Source of the DNA: Avena insularis
Lineage: Eukaryota; Streptophyta; Magnoliopsida; Poales; Poaceae
Assembly: GCA_023614405.1 (NCBI GenBank)
Contig: JAJUPC010000224.1
Coordinates: forward strand, 488,243-552,242
Direction: 5' to 3'
DNA length: 64,000 nt
Positions 60,001 through 64,000 of this stretch are shown here, in pieces. Position numbers and translations under genes: made by a program. Within the stretch, counting starts at the first letter, position 1. Every line of letters starts with the position of its first letter. A model generated the notes under the pieces. The model was not told the origin of the DNA. It ran no database searches and saw only the letters and a program-made list of their open reading frames with translations.

Positions 60001-60416
60001 TTGACATGCTCCTCTATCACGCACGAAAATATTTTGCTTGGTCTTTGTTGTGTGAAGGCACATATGCATACACATCAACCTCTATGGACTATATGTTGAC
60101 AAGAGGAACCGAAGAGAGTTACCTATGGCTACCCTTCATCGAGCTATCTCTACAAGCTAAGGTGATTTCCTTCTACTTGAGGACTCATGCAATAATCTTC
60201 ATGAATTGGCTACGCTTTGAGTGTTGCTTCGCTTTTGTCGTGAGCTTTGTAGGCTTCAAGGAAGGTGAAGGAACATTGAAGTGTTGTCAAGTCAATCTTC
60301 CCGAGGACGGCTCTATGGTGAACCCCAGGATCAAGGATGTCCTTCGACCTCTTCTACTTCGTGATGAACATGGAGAGTCGAGGACGACTCTTTTTGAAGG
60401 GGGGGAGCTGATGTAG
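57007..60416 (+). pseudogene. A4 orphan ORF, full length with frameshifts
   Basis: ATG 57007 (MSRDSGTEDDIYEESMMSHH). Seven acidic 14-residue repeats (57076-57375), Pro/Gln/Arg-rich part (57520-57640), His/Lys/Arg-rich part (57680-58010), acidic middle, Cys/His repeats (about 59360-59880), C-terminus ESRTTLFEGGELM at the LTR. A 1-bp loss near 58097 shifts the frame. A +1 and a -1 change around 59715-59735 create a TAA and then restore the frame. Without these three changes the protein would be about 1,135 residues. Residue order and length agree with A3, so the ORF is ancestral to the family and not a chance reading. No recognised domain. Confidence 0.83.
60396..60408 (+). other. A4 polypurine tract
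   Basis: GAAGGGGGGGAGC, flush with the 3' LTR. Confidence 0.85.
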
Positions 60417-61410
60417 CCCGACCTACGGTCGTTACCACATCTTGGTCTCCAACTTACGCCAAGTCGTCATGGACTCCAAAGGTGAACCCGTTCCTCTATG
60501 CGAGCCCACTTCCTACCCTATTGAATGGTATGCTACTTCATACTCCGTCACATATGCATGATAGGTTCACACCGACCAGTACGGAGGCAAGGGAGGAAGC
60601 CCGGGACATCAAGCCCGACAAGACGGAGGCTTGGAAGAGGAGACGGAAGAAGCCACGGCTGATCCACCGGAGTCTCCGGCCTACACCGGAGTCTCCGGTC
60701 CTGCTACCGAGTCTCGGTCCTCTTGCCGAGTCTCGGACCTACCTCGGACCGACCCCAACCGAACTTGGGGGCGGTCGAGCGCCACTCGAGAGGCGACACG
60801 GAGACGGACTGAGTCTCCGGACCCACCGAGTCTCCGGCCTGCATGATGGGCCACCGTGCGGTGGCCTTGACCCATGTACCCCTCTATCTCGTCCAAACCC
60901 TAGTTTTATCCCCAAACTACCCCTGTTTATGTGGCTGGCCTACAAATATAGCCCCCACCCCTTCATGTATCCCTCAGGCATAGATGATAGACTAAAGACA
61001 ACCCCCATTGTGGAATCTCTAGTTTTGCCTCATCCCCTTTACCAAGGGGACCGACTATCGTCACCAACCTCGATTGGACTTTGCATCACGCATCCATCGT
61101 TGAACAAGGCCTTGGAGTTCGACGTCTCGTCTCCAAGTTGTCAAGACCCTCCCCAAGGTGTTCTTCCCTCTCCGATGTGGATTTGAGGGAGCACGTTGAC
61201 CGATCTTTCCTTGCGAGGATTCTATCGGACCGGTGGCCACCGTTCGGGAGCAATCGGCCTTGTATCGTGTGAGTTTTTGCGTGTGTTCATCGTGTTCTTC
61301 GCGAGGTGTGTGTTCGCTTCCGCTACCTTCTCCCTTTCCCCTCGCTTTCCAATCGATTTGACCACGAGATCCGTGAAGATCGGGCACCCAAGAGGTTAAC
61401 CCCTCCATCA
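60409..61410 (+). repeat. A4 3' LTR
   Basis: 1002 bp. TACAAATA near 60941. GGAGTCTCCGG array (60665-60840) with two intact and several shortened units. Followed by the TGATC duplication copy. Confidence 0.93.
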
Positions 61411-62264
61411 TGATCCGACTACACGTGCGAGCACGAGCGCCAATGCAATCGCTAGGCCAATCTCCTGGAGGTTGCCGATCCTGCGTGAACACGATCAGCC
61501 TGACCAGCGAGGGGCTTAATTCCTACCTGAAATTGAGAACAAGTAAGACCCAATATTGCAATCAAGATATTGCGGATTAAGAGGAAAGCTTTATTGAAGA
61601 GGTGGGATCCTGAATAGGCGCGAAGTACAAGAGGCCTCTGCGACTCTCGAGCCTTGGCGAAGTTGCTATGATGGCTAACTTAATGTATAAACAAAATCCG
61701 AGTCTAGGGGGTCGGCTATGGGGAGTATTTAAGGGCGAAAAGGTGGGGTTTCGGCCAGCCATGGAAGTGGTGGCCGAATCCAACCCTAAAAGTCCTTTTC
61801 CCCTCAAATACGGACTCTAAAAAGTGGCTAATTAAAATCCTGCAAAAATTACATGGGCCTGGCCCAAAATAAAGGTGTCGCAACACCATATTAAGCTATG
61901 GACGAATTCGTAAAGTATTGATCTTGAATATTTCGTCCAAGCCTTCTTTCTTCATTATGGTGGCCTCAAAGTTCTGAAATCTTCATCCGTGGCCTTCTCT
62001 TGGATCATCACATGCTTGCTGCCATCTCCATGCATGGCCATGCTCCAATGCTTGTCCCTCTCATCCATGCTTGGTCCATCATTCCTAAGAGTAAGAAATA
62101 TATCTGATTTAGGTAGCATCATATTCTCATGTATGTGAGAAATAGTTCCAAGAAACGAAAGTACCTGATAGTTAAGTTGTTTGGCACGAGATCTTGTGAT
62201 GGGTCCTTGTATGTGTGTTGCTTTAGGTACAACGGTTGTATCAATAGTAGGGATGTCCACATCA

Positions 62265-64000
62265 CCGACGACGACGATCTGTTTGACGAGGAGGTTGAAC
62301 AACGTTTTGCATGCTTAAAATATAATCCTGATGCATATCTTACATGGGAGATGGAAGTAGAACAACGTTTTGCATGCTTAAAATATCCTGAGAATATGCG
62401 TGTTAGTGCTGCTACATGTGAATTTACTAAATTTGCTTCCCTTTGGTGGTCTGAGTATTGTCGTTTAAATCCTACTACTATTCCTAGTACTTGGACTGCT
62501 TTAAAAACTGCTATGCGTGTTTGTTTTGTACCTCCTACTTATCAACGTGATTTACTAAAGAATCTGACACGTTTAGAGCAAGGGAAAAATTCTATAGAAG
62601 AGTATTATCGGGGTGCAAGCAGGGGATGGTTGGTGTTGTCTTGTTGAATCTAATGAACAAATGCTTGCACGTTTCTTTGGTGGATTAAACAAGGACATTC
62701 AACACATCTTAGATTATAAGGAATATAATTATATCACTCGTTTGTTTCATCTTGCTTGCAAAGCTGAACGTGAAGTGCAGGATCGCCAAACACCATGGAG
62801 GAGGACTAATAATTCTGGTCGCACATCCACTTGGACATCCGACAATCGGCACCTCCTCGTGATTCGCCACCAGCTACTACCACATCCAAGGCCACCACAA
62901 GATTTCAAATGCTCCTCCACCATCATCCAATGCTCCCTGCTGTAGTGCATCTTCTATGGCTTCCACGAGTAAGACAAAGGATATACAATGCCGCAAGTGC
63001 TGGGGTTTTGGTCATATTGAGAGCGATTGCACAACACAACGTGTGATGATGGTCGAGAAGATGGTCAATACGATTCAGCGAGTGACCCGATGAAGATACA
63101 CTAGCCCTTATTTCTGCTCGAGATGGAGACAATTCTGATGCTGATGAAGAGACAGAGGTAATGGGAGCTGAACCTGCTGATCACTACAAGAGCTTAATTA
63201 CACAACGTGTGTTGAGTGTCAATTGAGCAAATCTGAGCAAGATCAACACCACAACCTGTTCCAAACACGTGGTGTTGTCAAGGAAAGAGCTATACGGATC
63301 ATCATTAATGGAGGGAGTTGTAATAATCTGGCCAGTGTTGACATGGTAGAGAAGCTTGCGCTTAAAACAAGACAACGCCCACATTCATATTACATCCAAT
63401 GGTTTGAGAGTTCTCGCAAGATCAAGGTAACAAGAACGGTACGCGTGCATTTTACTATTGGTACATATACTGATTTTGTTGATTGTGATGTTGTCCCTAT
63501 GCAAGCTTGTTCTTTGTTACTTGGTAGACCATGGCAATTTGATAGAGAATCTGTTCATAATGGCAAAACTAATCACTATTCTCTTATGCATGATGGAAAG
63601 AAAATTGGTCTAAAACCTATGACTCCCGAACAGATTTTAAAAGATGATCTTGCTAGAGCTAGTAGAGCTAAAACTGAGGAGAAAAATAAAAGTGAGAATC
63701 AGATTGTTGCTGCAGATTTTATACCACCAAAGAACACTAAATCTGATTCTACACATGCTACTGAAATTCGTTTGAAGAGTCCATGTATGCTTGCAAATAA
63801 AATTGATATTGCTGAACTAGATGTAAACAATACTCAATGTTATGCAATTGTCTGCAAAGAGGTTTTGTTTCATTTGAGGATATGCCTCCTTCTTTGCCAC
63901 CCGCTATTGCTAACCTTTTGCAGGAATATGAGGACGTCTTTCCCGCTGAGCTGCCACCAGGACTACCTCCTATTAGAGTAATTGAGCACCAAATTGATCT
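62265..64000 (+). pseudogene. B4: family B Gag-Pol fragment, capsid to RT start
   Basis: Begins at DDDDLFDEEVEQ-coding sequence directly against the outer end of the B3 LTR, with no start codon of its own. A 63-bp (21-codon) in-frame duplication replaces the segment between EEVEQ and the capsid start. Capsid (LWWSEYCRLNP, LEQGKNSIEEYY) is followed by frame breaks near 62610-62650, a zinc knuckle with CRKCWGFGHIESDC (about 62990-63032), and damage at 63050-63100 and 63218. Protease has IIINGGSC in place of IIIDGGSC (about 63296-63320), so the catalytic Asp is changed. Then QILKDDLARASR and the RT approach ([15 protein letters not shown]) to the window end. A 1-bp loss near 63870 shifts the last part. 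Confidence 0.88.

Larger units (their letters stand above)
54669..61410 (+). mobile_element. A4: complete family A element, 6.74 kb
   Basis: Both LTRs, primer site, leader, ORF and purine tract. Target duplication CGATC (54664-54668) and TGATC (61411-61415), one C-to-T change at a CG. Inserted in the 5' LTR of B3. LTRs are 1025 and 1002 bp and differ mainly in the palindrome zone. Confidence 0.95.
46801..62264 (-). mobile_element. B3: family B element with two nested insertions
   Basis: Minus strand. 5' LTR (62264 to 61411 and 54668 to 54596, split by A4), primer site, leader, Gag-Pol, purine tract, 3' LTR (48742 to 46801, split by a solo C LTR). It is the most complete family B copy. Flanking 5-mers differ (GATAA at 46796-46800, CCGAC at 62265-62269), so the two ends are not from one simple insertion. 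Confidence 0.92.
54596..62264 (-). repeat. B3 5' LTR, split by A4
   Basis: 54596-54668 plus 61411-62264, together about 0.92 kb after removing the duplicated target. TTAAATACTCCC promoter-like site at 61730-61742 and AATAAA at 61590-61595 (element sense). The LTR-encoded Pol tail frame is intact (62264 to 61955). Confidence 0.92.

Overview
The window is plant nuclear DNA made entirely of nested long terminal repeat (LTR) retrotransposons. I found no host gene, tRNA, rRNA or CRISPR. The Ty3/gypsy domain order (gag, protease, RT, RNase H, integrase), initiator-tRNA-Met-type primer sites, 5-bp target duplications and dense nesting suggest a large-genome grass, probably a Pooideae cereal such as a Triticeae or oat relative. 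The species call is inference.

Three families occur, named here A, B and C. Family B (LTR 0.86-0.95 kb, TGATGTGGAC...CCCTATCA) and family C (LTR 0.9-1.04 kb, TGATGCAGCC...CCATAACA) are Ty3/gypsy elements with Gag-Pol. Family A (LTR 0.9-1.1 kb, TGATGTAGCC...CTCCATCA) has no Pol. In the gag-pol position it carries one large ORF of about 1,100 codons with no domain I recognise. The LTR ends, leader, start-codon context and purine tract of A are diverged copies of those of C, so A looks like a non-autonomous partner of a C-type element.

Layout. 1-3757: A1 (+), cut by the window edge, inserted in the integrase of B1. 3758-9814: B1 (-). 9815-21541: C1 (-), gag and leader only, split by the complete element C2 (+, 12598-21048, duplication CCTTT). 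21541-25918: A2 (+), lacking its 5' end and inserted in the 5' LTR of B2. B2 (+) lies in three blocks, 25919-28387, 35252-35544 and 44534-46800. They are separated by the complete A3 (-, 28388-35251, duplication CTTTG) and by C3 (-, 35545-44533, duplication GGCTT). C3 itself holds a solo B LTR (41573-42430, duplication ACTCT) and a truncated A LTR (35764-36583). 46801-62264: B3 (-), with a solo C-type LTR (47664-48678, duplication GGGTC) in its 3' LTR and the complete A4 (+, 54669-61410, duplication CGATC/TGATC) in its 5' LTR. 62265-64000: B4 (+), gag to RT, cut by the window end.

The strongest signals are these. (1) The orphan ORF of A has two separate internal tandem-repeat arrays. (2) Arrays of 13-bp odd palindromes lie upstream of the TATA box, in two types, CCGGAG-W-CTCCGG and CCGGTA-S-TACCGG. 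The types are exchanged between A and C LTR backbones and the same type recurs in the matching leader. (3) The Pol frame runs into the 3' LTR in B and probably in C. (4) Several junctions lack target duplications and show rearrangement between elements. All coding regions carry stops or frameshifts. No copy here looks autonomous as it stands.
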